A DNA stretch of 64,000 nucleotides from Glaciihabitans arcticus (GTDB lineage Bacteria > Actinomycetota > Actinomycetes > Actinomycetales > Microbacteriaceae), in contig NZ_SISG01000001.1 in NCBI RefSeq assembly GCF_004310685.1, forward strand, positions 930,001-994,000. The letters are read 5' to 3'. Positions within the stretch are counted from its first letter, which is position 1. Each line of letters begins with the position of its first letter. Below, piece by piece: positions 47,085 to 55,506 of this stretch. Position numbers and translations under genes: made by a program. The notes beneath the pieces are model-generated. The model worked only from the letters and a program-made list of their open reading frames with translations. It did no database searches and was not told where the DNA came from.

Positions 47085-48590
47085 ATGTCAGTTACCGAGC
47101 CCCGCGTCGGGCGCCACAACGGAATCCTGCTCCTCGAAGCGGACATCGCCCTGCCGCTCACCGGCACCCTGTTCTTCGGGGTGGGTTCCCGCGACGAGTC
47201 GCCGCGATCCGTCGGGCTCGCGCACCTCGTCGAGCACCTGGTAATGCGGGGCGTCGGTCGGGTGGCGATCCCGCACAACGCGACGACGGCTCCCGACAAC
47301 CTCTCCTTTTACGCCACCGGCACGCCCGATCTGGTCGCTGACTTCCTCAGCCGCGTGTCGACCTCGATCGCCGCTCTGGGCCAGACGACGCCCGAGGCGC
47401 TGCAGGCCGAAATCGACACGGTCGCCACCGAACTCGGCGACGGTTACGAGGACACCGAGCTCGGCCCGCTGCAGCTTCTCTACGGCCTCACCGGACCGGG
47501 CCTGATCGGCATGGGACACCCCGCACTCTCGAGCTTCACCCTCGATGACGTGCGCGCCTTCGCGAAGCGCTGGCTGCACACCGGCAATGCGGCGATCGCC
47601 TTCACCGGGCCGATTCCGGCCGGACTCGCTGTGAACCTGCCGGAAGGCATCGCGCCGGTGCGTGGCGCAACGCCGAGTCCCCAGCATCCGCTCCCCGGCT
47701 GGACGCCGAGCCCGGCAGGGCCGCTCAGCCTCTCCGTCGAGCTCACCGGGAGCACCACGGTGATGATCGCACTCCGCGCGATGGTCGAGATCGCCCTGAT
47801 GGACGCGCTGCGCCGCGACTCGTCCCTGGTCTACGGCGTCGAGCCGGCTCTGCTGCGCATCGAGGGCGACCGCCATGAGCTCACCATCTGGATCAACCCA
47901 CCCGAGGACAATCTCGAGAAGACGGTTGTGCTCGCGGTCCAGACGATCCGGGCGCTCGCGCGGGACGGTTTCGACGACGAACTGTTCCGCCATACGCTCG
48001 ACATGGCTCGCAACGAAGCGACCCTTCCGAACTCGCACGGAATGTGGCTCGACGACTACGCGGTCGAGCTGCTGCGCGGTGAGACGCCGACGTCCTTCAA
48101 CGAAATGGCCACCGGCGTCGACACGCTGGATGCTGAACAGATCCGAGCGACTCTTGCCGCGGGCATGCCGTCCCTGCTCGTGACGGTCGGCCGGCAGGAG
48201 CTCGACGGCGACACGCTGAAGAAGCTCGACCTGCCGTTTATCACCAGCCACACTCTCGTCGGCGAGGGCAAGTCCTCGCGCGAACTGTTCAAGGAGCTCA
48301 TGCGCCCGGGCATAGAGATCCTCTCCCCTCGCTTCGGTCGCGGGATGCGGGGCACTCAGCTCGTGATCGAGCCCCGCCGCCTCGGCTTCCTCTTCCCCGA
48401 CGGCAGCATCAGCCTGCCGCTGGACGAGATCGTGCTCGCGGGCCGATCGCCCGACGGCAAGTGGGATCTCACGCTGCAGAACGGCAACGGGGCGATCATC
48501 GACCCGAAGGACTGGCGGGGCGGCGACAAGCACGTCGGTGCCTTTATGGCGAAGCTCGATCCGGCCGTCGTCTACGAGCGTCGAACCTGA
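47085..48590 (+). CDS. M16-family zinc metallopeptidase-like protein with a C-terminal extension
   Basis: The ATG at 47085, with GAGG eight bases upstream, gives 501 residues. The inverted zinc motif HLVEH (HxxEH) lies near residue 53 in VGLAHLVEHLVMRG. A Glu-rich helix near residue 110 (QAEIDTVATELGDGYEDTE) could supply the third ligand, and the second, inactive M16-like half follows. The last 100 residues (RGTQLVIEPRRLGFLFPDGSISLPLDEIV) look like a PH-type beta domain. It is the only plus-strand gene between the trp and his-trpE operons. The substrate is unknown. Confidence 0.78.
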   Translation: MSVTEPRVGRHNGILLLEADIALPLTGTLFFGVGSRDESPRSVGLAHLVEHLVMRGVGRVAIPHNATTAPDNLSFYATGTPDLVADFLSRVSTSIAALGQTTPEALQAEIDTVATELGDGYEDTELGPLQLLYGLTGPGLIGMGHPALSSFTLDDVRAFAKRWLHTGNAAIAFTGPIPAGLAVNLPEGIAPVRGATPSPQHPLPGWTPSPAGPLSLSVELTGSTTVMIALRAMVEIALMDALRRDSSLVYGVEPALLRIEGDRHELTIWINPPEDNLEKTVVLAVQTIRALARDGFDDELFRHTLDMARNEATLPNSHGMWLDDYAVELLRGETPTSFNEMATGVDTLDAEQIRATLAAGMPSLLVTVGRQELDGDTLKKLDLPFITSHTLVGEGKSSRELFKELMRPGIEILSPRFGRGMRGTQLVIEPRRLGFLFPDGSISLPLDEIVLAGRSPDGKWDLTLQNGNGAIIDPKDWRGGDKHVGAFMAKLDPAVVYERRT

Positions 48591-48593
48591 GAG

Positions 48594-48992
48594 TCAGTTC
48601 TCGCGGTACAACCGCAACCAGTCCGCGTCATCCACGACGCCCTGCACGAAGTAGACGTTCTCCCGCCCGAGCAGGCTGCCATTCTGGTGGTGCAGCTCGG
48701 CGATGTCCCCGCCGTCATAGCGCAGCTCGATGAGCGGGAAGGGTGTCGGATCCTGTTCGGGCTCGGCCCAGGCTCCTGCCCCGTCTCCGGAAGGCAGGTA
48801 GCTGCCGGGCACACCTTCGACCTCGAAGGCGCCGTTCTCGGTGAGAGTGATTGTCGCGCCGTCATCGCTCGTCCAGGTGCCCGCGAGGTCCGCCGCGCTC
48901 GGCATGGATTCACTCGGGGTGAACGCCGCCGCGTAGGGTCCGCAGCCGGTCAGTGCCAGCAGCAGGATGACGACGACAACGACACGCCTCAT
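48594..48992 (-). CDS. small predicted lipoprotein
   Basis: The ATG at 48992 overlaps the stop of the Trp-associated membrane protein (ATGA). The 132-residue protein starts MRRVVVVVILLLALTGCG, a lipoprotein signal with lipobox LTGC. The mature part has a short beta-rich segment (DLAGTWTSDDGATITLTENGAFEV) like small calycin-type lipoproteins. It is the last gene of the hisE-to-trpE operon. The function is unknown. Confidence 0.78.
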   Translation of the reverse strand: MRRVVVVVILLLALTGCGPYAAAFTPSESMPSAADLAGTWTSDDGATITLTENGAFEVEGVPGSYLPSGDGAGAWAEPEQDPTPFPLIELRYDGGDIAELHHQNGSLLGRENVYFVQGVVDDADWLRLYREN

Positions 48993-49612
48993 GGCTGGTT
49001 GCGGGTGGGAGTGTCGTCCGTCGGGTCGCCGCCGCTGCTGAGCGCGTCCCAGTCGTCGACGGGTGAGCCGCCTTCGGTGGTCAGGCGCGCGGCCTGATAC
49101 TTGCGGGTCGATCCGGGCCACAAACGCGCCGTCGCGAGGATGCCCGCTGCCGCCACGATCTGCAGCACTCCCGCAACCAGCGCAACCCACGGCCAGGGCG
49201 TGACGCTGACGCTATCGACGAGCGCCGCGACGGGTCCCGCCCCGGCGATGCCCGTGGCGTCGCTGATGGTGGTTGCGGACGCCGAGATCGGGTTGCCGAG
49301 TGCGAGGCTCGCCGAGAGAATCACTGCGACGCCGATGAGGGCCTGCAGCGACCCCAGCAGGTAGCGAAAGAACATGCCCGCGATGCTGATCGCACCGACG
49401 AGCACAAGGGCAGCGACGGCCAGCGCAGAGAGCCCGGCGGCCGCGACCTCGCCCGTGATCTCGAGGTCCGTCGCGTCGGTCAGGGTGATGCCGAACCACG
49501 GCTGGGTCCAGGCGAGCAGGATGAGCCCGGCGATGGCCGCACCCGCGGCGATCGCGAGCAGTTTCATCCTGCGGCCATTCATGGCGACCCTGTCGGTCGG
49601 CGCGTCCGTCAT
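48989..49612 (-). CDS. Trp biosynthesis-associated membrane protein
   Basis: The 207-residue protein has four hydrophobic segments (about residues 17-36, 55-76, 82-103 and 138-160) and a hydrophilic tail. It belongs to the actinobacterial family of tryptophan-operon membrane proteins, recognised by LLAWTQPWFGITL near residue 33 and its place directly after trpE. Its start overlaps the trpE stop by one base. The role in tryptophan metabolism is unproven. Confidence 0.88.
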   Translation of the reverse strand: MTDAPTDRVAMNGRRMKLLAIAAGAAIAGLILLAWTQPWFGITLTDATDLEITGEVAAAGLSALAVAALVLVGAISIAGMFFRYLLGSLQALIGVAVILSASLALGNPISASATTISDATGIAGAGPVAALVDSVSVTPWPWVALVAGVLQIVAAAGILATARLWPGSTRKYQAARLTTEGGSPVDDWDALSSGGDPTDDTPTRNQP

Positions 49613-51132
49613 CAGTGCACCCGGCGCATGGCATTCGCGATGGCGACGGCGCGCAGCGGTGCGGCGGCCTTGTTGCGAGACTCCTCGTACTCGGCCCGCG
49701 GGTCGGAGTCCGCGACGAGACCGGCTCCCGCCTGCACACGGGCGAGTCCGCCGACGATCGTCGCCGTGCGGATCGCGATGGCGAGGTCGATGTCGCCGGC
49801 GAAGTCGAAGTAGCCGACGACTCCCCCGTAGATGCCGCGCTGGGCGGGTTCGAGCGCGTCGATGATCTCGAGTGCGCGCGGTTTCGGCGCACCGCTCAGG
49901 GTGCCGGCGGGGAACGTCGCCCGGAACACCTCGATCGCGTTCGCGTCAGGCCGCAGGTTGCCCTCGACACTCGACACGAGGTGCATGATGTGGCTGAAGC
50001 GCTCGACCAGCATGAACTCGGTGACCTCGACGGAGCCGGGCACACACACTTTAAGCAGGTCGTTGCGGGCGAGGTCGACGAGCATCAGGTGCTCGGACTT
50101 CTCCTTGTCGTCGGCGAGCAGCTCGTCGGCGAGCTCGAGGTCGCGCTCGGGTGTGGCGCCGCGGGGACGGGATCCCGCGATCGGGTGCATGTAGACGCGG
50201 CGGTCCTGCACTTTCACGAGCGCCTCGGGGCTCGAGCCCACGATGTGGATCGGCTTGCCCGCACTGTCGACCAGCGAGAGCAGGTACATGTACGGCGAAG
50301 GGTTGAGCGTGCGCAGCACGCGGTAGACGTCGATCGGGTCGGCGGTTATCTCGTGGTCGAAGCGCTGAGACACGACGACCTGGAACACGTCCCCGTCGCG
50401 GATGTAGGTCTTCGACGACTCGATCGCGGCCTTGTAGGCCTCCTCGGCGACGCGCGGGATCGGCTTCGCGGGGGTCGTCAGGTCGACCTCGGCGAGCCAG
50501 GCCTCGCTCGGCTTCGCGAGCTCGGCCTGCATAACGTCGAGGCGCGACTGCGCATCCGCCCACAGCTCGGACTCGAGTTGCACGCCGTCGTTCAACACGG
50601 TCGCCACGAGCAGCACCGTGCCGTCTCGGTGGTCGAGCACGGCGAGCTCGGAGACGAAGGTGTGCGCCTGGCTCGGCACACTGAAGTCGGCGGGCGGGGC
50701 ATCGGGCAGGTTCTCGATCTCACGGATCGCCTCCCAGCCGATGAATCCGACCAGGCCGCCGGTCAGCGGCGGGTGGCCGTCGACGCGCGGCGTGCTCCAG
50801 CGGTTGTGCAGGTGGCCGAGTGCCGCGAGCGGGGTCGTCGGTGCGTCCGTGCCGAGCGCACGCTCGGCACCGAGGCCGTAGTCGAGCCAGTCGACGGTGC
50901 CGTTCGTCTCGGTGAGCACACCGAAGCTCGAGACCCCGACGAAGGAGAAGCGCGACCAGATACCGCCCTGTTCGGCCGACTCGAGCAGGAACGTGCCAGG
51001 CTTGCCGAGCGCGAGCTTGCGGTAGATGCCCACGGGCGTCTCACCGTCGGCGAAGAGCTCGCGGATGACCGGAACGACCCGGTGCCCGGCGGCAAGGCGC
51101 TCGGCGAAGTCGGCGGCGGTTGTGGAGGTCAT
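49612..51132 (-). CDS. trpE: anthranilate synthase component I
   Basis: TrpE converts chorismate to anthranilate with ammonia from TrpG. The 506-residue protein has the feedback-inhibitor motif FLLESAE near residue 52. The chorismate-binding core contains SPEALVKVQDRRVYMHPIAGSRPRG near 305 and LVDLARNDLLKVC near 350. Later parts are FPAGTLSGAPKPRALEIID near 410 and QAGAGLVADSDPRAEYEES near 470. Its start overlaps hisI by four bases, so it depends on the his promoter. TrpG and TrpD are not in the window. Confidence 0.96.
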   Translation of the reverse strand: MTSTTAADFAERLAAGHRVVPVIRELFADGETPVGIYRKLALGKPGTFLLESAEQGGIWSRFSFVGVSSFGVLTETNGTVDWLDYGLGAERALGTDAPTTPLAALGHLHNRWSTPRVDGHPPLTGGLVGFIGWEAIREIENLPDAPPADFSVPSQAHTFVSELAVLDHRDGTVLLVATVLNDGVQLESELWADAQSRLDVMQAELAKPSEAWLAEVDLTTPAKPIPRVAEEAYKAAIESSKTYIRDGDVFQVVVSQRFDHEITADPIDVYRVLRTLNPSPYMYLLSLVDSAGKPIHIVGSSPEALVKVQDRRVYMHPIAGSRPRGATPERDLELADELLADDKEKSEHLMLVDLARNDLLKVCVPGSVEVTEFMLVERFSHIMHLVSSVEGNLRPDANAIEVFRATFPAGTLSGAPKPRALEIIDALEPAQRGIYGGVVGYFDFAGDIDLAIAIRTATIVGGLARVQAGAGLVADSDPRAEYEESRNKAAAPLRAVAIANAMRRVH

Positions 51133-51485
51133 TCGGCAAATCCGATCGTGGGTTCGAGCGGGTCGACGTCAAAGCACGCGTGCGCGCCGGTGTGGCACGC
51201 GGGGCCGTGTTGTTCGACGGTAACGAGAAGGGTATCCCCGTCGCAATCAAGGGCTGCGCCCTTGACGAGCTGGATGTGACCACTCGTGTCACCTTTGCGC
51301 CAGTACTCCGAGCGGCTGCGCGACCAGAAGGTCACCCGGCCTTCGGTGAGCGTGCGGCGCAGCGCTTCCGCGTCCATGTAGCCGAGCATCAGCACGTCTT
51401 TCGAGGACTGCTCCTGGATGATCGCGGGCAGCAGTCCGTCGTCCTTGAAGGTGACGCGCTCGAGGATCTCTTCGACGGTGCTCAT
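51129..51485 (-). CDS. hisI: phosphoribosyl-AMP cyclohydrolase
   Basis: This 118-residue zinc enzyme opens the purine ring of phosphoribosyl-AMP, the third step of histidine synthesis. Signatures are [26 protein letters not shown] near residue 33 and zinc ligands in [20 protein letters not shown] near residue 90. It is not fused to HisE, which has its own gene upstream. It overlaps hisF and trpE by four bases each. Confidence 0.96.
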   Translation of the reverse strand: MSTVEEILERVTFKDDGLLPAIIQEQSSKDVLMLGYMDAEALRRTLTEGRVTFWSRSRSEYWRKGDTSGHIQLVKGAALDCDGDTLLVTVEQHGPACHTGAHACFDVDPLEPTIGFAE

Positions 51486-52234
51486 CGGACCAGTATTCCT
51501 TCAGCTCGAAGTGCCTGCTTGACGTCGCCCACCGTGAGCTCGCCGTTGTGGAACACACTCGCGGCGAGCACGGCGTCCGCACCGGCGGTGATGGCGGGAG
51601 CAAAGTGATCGACCGCACCCGCGCCACCGCTCGCGATGACCGGAACCTGGCTCAGCTCGCGCATGGCCGAGATGAGTTCCAGGTCGAAACCCTGCTTGGT
51701 GCCATCCGCATCGATCGAATTGACGAGCAGTTCACCGGCGCCGCGCTCGATGGCCTCGCGCGCCCAGTCGAGGGCGTCGAGGTCGGTCTCGGTACGGCCG
51801 CCGTGGGTGGTCATCACGAAGCGGCCACCGGAGCGCTTGACGTCGAGCGAGAGCACGAGTGCCTGTGCGCCGAAGCGGTCGGCGATCTCTCCGAGCAGGG
51901 CGGGGCGGGCGATCGCGGCGCTGTTGACTCCGACCTTATCGGCGCCGTGGGCCTGCAGGCGTGCGACATCATCGGCTGAGCGAACTCCCCCGCCGACGGT
52001 CAGCGGGATGAAAACCTGCTCGGCCGTCGCGCGCACCACGTCGTACATGGTCGCGCGACCGTCGACCGTGGCTGTGACGTCGAGGAAGGTGATCTCGTCG
52101 GCGCCCTGTTCGTAGTACTTGCGGGCGAGTTCGACCGGGTCACCCGCGTCACGCAGGTTGAGGAAGTTGACACCCTTGACCACGCGCCCCGCGGCGACGT
52201 CGAGACACGGGATGACACGCGTCGCGACGGTCAT
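51482..52234 (-). CDS. hisF: imidazole glycerol phosphate synthase, cyclase subunit
   Basis: HisF, with HisH, builds the imidazole ring of histidine. The 250-residue TIM barrel begins [21 protein letters not shown], with the catalytic Asp of CLDV near residue 11. DITFLD-like [11 protein letters not shown] is near 46, [10 protein letters not shown] near 77 and the second catalytic Asp in [11 protein letters not shown] near 130. [12 protein letters not shown] is near 197. HisH and HisA are not in the window. It overlaps hisG by four bases. Confidence 0.96.
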   Translation of the reverse strand: MTVATRVIPCLDVAAGRVVKGVNFLNLRDAGDPVELARKYYEQGADEITFLDVTATVDGRATMYDVVRATAEQVFIPLTVGGGVRSADDVARLQAHGADKVGVNSAAIARPALLGEIADRFGAQALVLSLDVKRSGGRFVMTTHGGRTETDLDALDWAREAIERGAGELLVNSIDADGTKQGFDLELISAMRELSQVPVIASGGAGAVDHFAPAITAGADAVLAASVFHNGELTVGDVKQALRAEGILVR

Positions 52235-53070
52235 ATGCGTGCGGCGTGAATCGAGCTGACGAGGATGGCGCGGGCACCGAGCTCGTAGAGCTCGTCCATC
52301 ACGTGGTTCGTCTCGGTTCGCGGAACCATGGCGCGCACGGCAACCCAGTCGGGGTCGTGCAGCGGCGAGACGGTCGGCGACTCGAGCCCGGGCGTGACGG
52401 CCGTCGCCGCCTCGAGCAGCGTCTTCGGCACGTCGTAATCCACCAGCACGAACTGGCGGGCGACGAGCACGCCCTGCAGGCGACGCTGCAGCGTTGCGAT
52501 GCCGGGCAGGTCGCCGCGGGTCGAGATGAGAACCGCAGACGATTCGAGGATGACGGGCCCGAAGATCTCGAGCCCCTGCGCGCGCAGGGTCGATCCCGTG
52601 CTCACCACGTCAGCGACGGCGTCCGCGACGCCGAGCTTGACGGCGGACTCGACGGCACCATCCAGGCTCACGAGCTTCGAGGTGACGCCGTGGGCGGTGA
52701 GGAAGTCCCCGACCAGCCCGGGATAACTCGTCGCAACCCGCTTGCCCTCGAGATCGGTGAGTGCGGTGAACGCACCGGCGGGGGCCGCGAAGCGGAAGGT
52801 GGAGTCGCCGAAGTCGAGGCTGGCGATCTCGCTCGCCTCGGAGCGCGAGTCGAGCAGGAGGTCGCGGCCGGTGATACCGACATCCAGTGCACCGGAACCG
52901 ACGTAGGTGGCGATGTCACGCGGGCGGAGGTAGAAGAACTCGACGTCGTTGCGCGGGTCGCTCGCGCTGAGAGCGCGGGGGTCGCGGCGACCGGTGTAGC
53001 CGGCCTCGAACAGCATCTCGGCTGCCGTCTCGCTCAGGGAGCCTTTGTTGGGAACTGCAATGCGAAGCAT
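52231..53070 (-). CDS. hisG: ATP phosphoribosyltransferase, long form
   Basis: HisG commits ATP and PRPP to histidine synthesis. The ATG at 53070 gives the family N-terminus [20 protein letters not shown] and 279 residues. The length shows the C-terminal ACT-like histidine-binding domain, so no HisZ partner is needed. Motifs are [13 protein letters not shown] near 62 and [20 protein letters not shown] near 150. It follows hisE by 43 bases and overlaps hisF by four. Confidence 0.96.
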   Translation of the reverse strand: MLRIAVPNKGSLSETAAEMLFEAGYTGRRDPRALSASDPRNDVEFFYLRPRDIATYVGSGALDVGITGRDLLLDSRSEASEIASLDFGDSTFRFAAPAGAFTALTDLEGKRVATSYPGLVGDFLTAHGVTSKLVSLDGAVESAVKLGVADAVADVVSTGSTLRAQGLEIFGPVILESSAVLISTRGDLPGIATLQRRLQGVLVARQFVLVDYDVPKTLLEAATAVTPGLESPTVSPLHDPDWVAVRAMVPRTETNHVMDELYELGARAILVSSIHAARI

Positions 53071-53113
53071 GGGGTGGTCTCTCGGGGTTGTCGGAAGGGG
53101 GTCGACGTACAAC

Positions 53114-53377
53114 TCAGAGATGTCGCCAGATGTCGGCCGGGGCGAGGCCCTTCGCGACCATCATGACCTGCAGGTGATAGACGAGCTGCGAGATCTCCTC
53201 GGCGAGCTCCTCATCGGACTGGTACTCGGCGGCCATCCACACTTCGGCGGCCTCCTCGACGATCTTCTTACCGATGCCGTGCACACCACGATCGAGTTCC
53301 GCGACGGTGCCGGAGCCCTCGGGGCGCGACACGGCCTTCTCGCTGATCTCAGCGAACAGGTCATCGAAAGTCTTCAC
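53114..53377 (-). CDS. hisE: phosphoribosyl-ATP pyrophosphatase
   Basis: This 87-residue MazG-fold enzyme removes pyrophosphate from phosphoribosyl-ATP, the second histidine step. [32 protein letters not shown] (residues about 37-68) holds the Glu/Asp metal ligands. It is the first gene of the hisE-G-F-I-trpE operon. The GTG start lies six bases after TAACCT and has a GGAG only one base away, so leaderless translation is more likely than a standard ribosome site. Confidence 0.96.
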   Translation of the reverse strand: MKTFDDLFAEISEKAVSRPEGSGTVAELDRGVHGIGKKIVEEAAEVWMAAEYQSDEELAEEISQLVYHLQVMMVAKGLAPADIWRHL

Positions 53378-53383
53378 GCTCCA

Positions 53384-53389
53384 AGGTTA
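53384..53389 (-). promoter_or_regulatory. leaderless-type -10 element for the hisE operon
   Basis: TAACCT followed by six bases and the hisE GTG. A leaderless start would leave no room for a classical attenuator peptide in front of the his-trpE operon. Confidence 0.5.
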
Positions 53390-53448
53390 CCGGTACGGAG
53401 CTTGTCGCTACGACTGAGCGCTTCTCGACCCCTGGTCGCCCGCTCGCC

Positions 53449-53454
53449 TAGCAT
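53449..53454 (+). promoter_or_regulatory. leaderless-type -10 element for the LLM oxidoreductase gene
   Basis: TAGCAT followed by six bases and the ATG at 53461. The hisE and LLM genes are divergent, and their promoters share the 83-base gap. Confidence 0.5.
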
Positions 53455-53460
53455 TGCGCC

Positions 53461-54414
53461 ATGTTGCAGCAGCGCGCCGTCGGCGTCTCCCTCCCTCGCG
53501 ATATCCCCGCGAACCAGATCGTCGACTTCTGCCAGCGCGCGGAAGAACTCGGCTTCGACGAGCTGTGGATCGTCGAGGACCTGTTCTACCGGGGCGGCAT
53601 CGCGCAGGCCGCTGTCGCCCTCGCCTCCACATCGACCATTCATGTCGGCATCGGCATCCTGCCCGCGGCCGCCCGCAACGTGGCCTTCACGGCGCTCGAA
53701 GTCGCGACCCTCGCCGAGCTGTACCCCGGGCGGGTCACTCTCGGCATCGGCCACGGGGTCACGGAGTGGATCAAGCAGGTCGGCGCCTGGCCGAAGTCGC
53801 CGCTCGGCCTGATCCGCGAGACACTGTCCGCCGTTCGCGCCCTCCTGCACGGCTCGCTCGTGAACGTCACCGGCGACTACGTGTCGCTTCGGGATGCCCG
53901 GCTCGAGTTCCCGCCGGCCCACCCGCCCCTCGTGCTCGCCGGAGTGCGCGGTCCCAAGTCGCTCGCCATCTCGGGCGCCCACGCCGACGGCACCGCGCTC
54001 GCGGAGCCGGTCACCCCCGAGTACCTCGCCGCCGTGATCGCGCAGGTCGGTGCCACCCGACCGCACCGCATCGTCGCCTACTCGAACGCGGTCGTGGCTT
54101 CTTCCCTCGACGCTGCGCGTGCGATCGCGCGCCCCTACCTGGCCCACATGGACTCGCCGGATGTCGCAGCGCACATCGACCCGCTGCCGTTCGCACGCGA
54201 GCTCCGCGAGCTGGGAACGTCATCCTCGTCTCCCGCGGAGTTCGCCGCCGCCATGCCCGACGAGTGGGTTGACCAGCTCGCGATCGTGGGTGCGGCCGCG
54301 GACGTTCGAGCGCGGGTCGGTGTTTTGCAGGATGCGGGTGCCAGCGTGGTCGTGTTCATCATCACGGGGCCGGATGCGCTGGACGCGTTGGAAAGTCTCG
54401 GCACAGCCCTCTAA
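53461..54414 (+). CDS. LLM-class flavin-dependent oxidoreductase
   Basis: This 317-residue luciferase-like monooxygenase-fold protein probably uses F420 or FMN. Family marks are FCQRAEELGFDELWIVEDLFYRGG (residues 22-45), HVGIGILPAAARN near 62, and LGIGHGVTEWIKQVGAWPKSPLGLIRE near 96. LAGVRGPKSLAISGAHADGTAL follows near 160. The cofactor cannot be fixed from sequence alone. It is divergent from the his operon, and a hairpin terminator follows at once. Confidence 0.88.
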   Translation: MLQQRAVGVSLPRDIPANQIVDFCQRAEELGFDELWIVEDLFYRGGIAQAAVALASTSTIHVGIGILPAAARNVAFTALEVATLAELYPGRVTLGIGHGVTEWIKQVGAWPKSPLGLIRETLSAVRALLHGSLVNVTGDYVSLRDARLEFPPAHPPLVLAGVRGPKSLAISGAHADGTALAEPVTPEYLAAVIAQVGATRPHRIVAYSNAVVASSLDAARAIARPYLAHMDSPDVAAHIDPLPFARELRELGTSSSSPAEFAAAMPDEWVDQLAIVGAAADVRARVGVLQDAGASVVVFIITGPDALDALESLGTAL

Positions 54415-54419
54415 CGACG

Positions 54420-54445
54420 AACGGCCCGCCTTTCGGCGGGCCGTT
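54420..54445. terminator. hairpin terminator after the LLM gene
   Basis: A perfect 11-base stem, AACGGCCCGCC with GGCGGGCCGTT, closes a TTTC loop. It lies between the convergent LLM and FKBP genes. The U-tract is poor on both sides. Confidence 0.8.
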
Positions 54446-54463
54446 GCGGTCCTGCAGTGTTCT

Positions 54464-54838
54464 CTACTTCGTGCCGAGCAGGTCGATCACGAATGTGAGG
54501 GTGCGACCCGAGAGGCGGTGACCTCCGCCGGCGGGGCCGTAGGCAAGGTGCGGCGGGCAGATCAGCTGGCGACGGCCGCCGACCTTCATGCCCGGGATGC
54601 CCTGCTGCCATCCGGCGATCAGGTTGCTGAGCGGGAAGTTGATGGACTGGCCGCGGCTCCAGCTGGAGTCGAACTCCTCGAGTGTCTCGAAGTCGACCCC
54701 CAGGTAGTGGACGTCAACCGTCGCACCGGGCTTGGCCTCTGCGCCGTCACCCTCGATGATGTCGATGATCACGAGCTCGGTGGGCTCCTCGCCCGCGTAG
54801 AACTCGACTTCTGGCTTGGTTCTCGGTGAATCTGTCAT
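54464..54838 (-). CDS. FKBP-type peptidyl-prolyl cis-trans isomerase
   Basis: This single FKBP domain of 124 residues accelerates prolyl isomerisation during folding. The core contains VDVHYLGVDFETLEEFDSSW near residue 42, NLIAGWQQGIPGMKVGGRRQL near 76 and PPHLAYGPAGGG near 96. GRTLTFVIDLLGTK forms the end. There is no signal peptide, so it is cytosolic. It is monocistronic between the LLM terminator and two divergent membrane-protein genes. Confidence 0.93.
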   Translation of the reverse strand: MTDSPRTKPEVEFYAGEEPTELVIIDIIEGDGAEAKPGATVDVHYLGVDFETLEEFDSSWSRGQSINFPLSNLIAGWQQGIPGMKVGGRRQLICPPHLAYGPAGGGHRLSGRTLTFVIDLLGTK

Positions 54839-54917
54839 GGGCTAAGTCAAGCAGACTGCGGGGCGTGGATGGTGCGGCGCTCGGAAATTCCAGCGACGCC
54901 GGATACAGCTCACGCCC

Positions 54918-54923
54918 TAGACT
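54918..54923 (+). promoter_or_regulatory. leaderless-type -10 element for the first small membrane protein
   Basis: TAGACT followed by six bases and the ATG at 54930. Confidence 0.45.
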
Positions 54924-54929
54924 CCGGGA

Positions 54930-55193
54930 ATGAGCCCGCAGCTTCGTCAAACGATCTGGTGTGTGGCGATCCTGATTCTTGGCGCAGCTTTCGTCGGTTT
55001 CGCGATCTTTGTGGGCGCCAGCGTCGAGTGGGACTTGATGAACCCCGCACCCGGCAGGCATCGAAGTTCTCCCGCCATCGTCGTGCCGTCGCTGTTCATC
55101 CTGGGCTTCGGCGCGATCGTTGCGTCGCTGTTCGTCATCCGGCTGCCCGCCGACCGCTACGTGAGCAGTCCTGACGACGACGAGTCCGCATAG
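54930..55193 (+). CDS. small two-pass membrane protein (paralogue 1)
   Basis: The 87-residue protein has two membrane segments (about residues 9-28 and 48-68) separated by a short loop with VEWDLMNP, and an acidic tail (SSPDDDESA). It is related to the next gene: both have WCV near the start, a WDL motif after the first segment and RLP after the second. No known family comes to mind. A leaderless -10 element precedes the ATG. Confidence 0.7.
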   Translation: MSPQLRQTIWCVAILILGAAFVGFAIFVGASVEWDLMNPAPGRHRSSPAIVVPSLFILGFGAIVASLFVIRLPADRYVSSPDDDESA

Positions 55194-55203
55194 GATTTGC
55201 AGC

Positions 55204-55506
55204 ATGTCCCCGCGCGCACGTCACCTCACCTGGTGCGTTGTGTTCCTGTCCGCAAGCGCGGCGTTCATCCTTACCGGCCTGGCCATCGGGTTCGGCATCG
55301 ACTGGGACCTGTCCCGCACCGTGACCAACCAATCGACCATCTACCAGGGCGAGCGCACCGGGCCGGCCTGGGCGGTCATCCCGGGCCTGCTGTTCGTCGG
55401 CATCTCAGGCATGGTGATCGGATTCTTCGCGCTACGGCTACCCGTCGAGCCCGAAGTCGACGTGCACGTGGACGATGAGTGGGATGACGACCCCGAGCGC
55501 AACTAG
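55204..55506 (+). CDS. small two-pass membrane protein (paralogue 2)
   Basis: The 100-residue protein has the same plan as the gene 10 bases upstream: LTWCVVF, a first membrane segment, IDWDLSRT, a second segment (AVIPGLLFVGISGMVIGFFA), RLPVEPE, and an Asp/Glu-rich tail. TAGGAT lies seven bases before the ATG. The pair looks like a tandem duplication. Its stop overlaps the stop of the convergent rpe gene by four bases. The function is unknown. Confidence 0.7.
   Translation: MSPRARHLTWCVVFLSASAAFILTGLAIGFGIDWDLSRTVTNQSTIYQGERTGPAWAVIPGLLFVGISGMVIGFFALRLPVEPEVDVHVDDEWDDDPERN

Noticed and set aside
53378-53460. Histidine or tryptophan leader peptide before hisE
   Set aside because: The gap is only 83 bases and shared with a divergent gene. 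No run of His or Trp codons was seen, and the -10 is six bases from the start codon.
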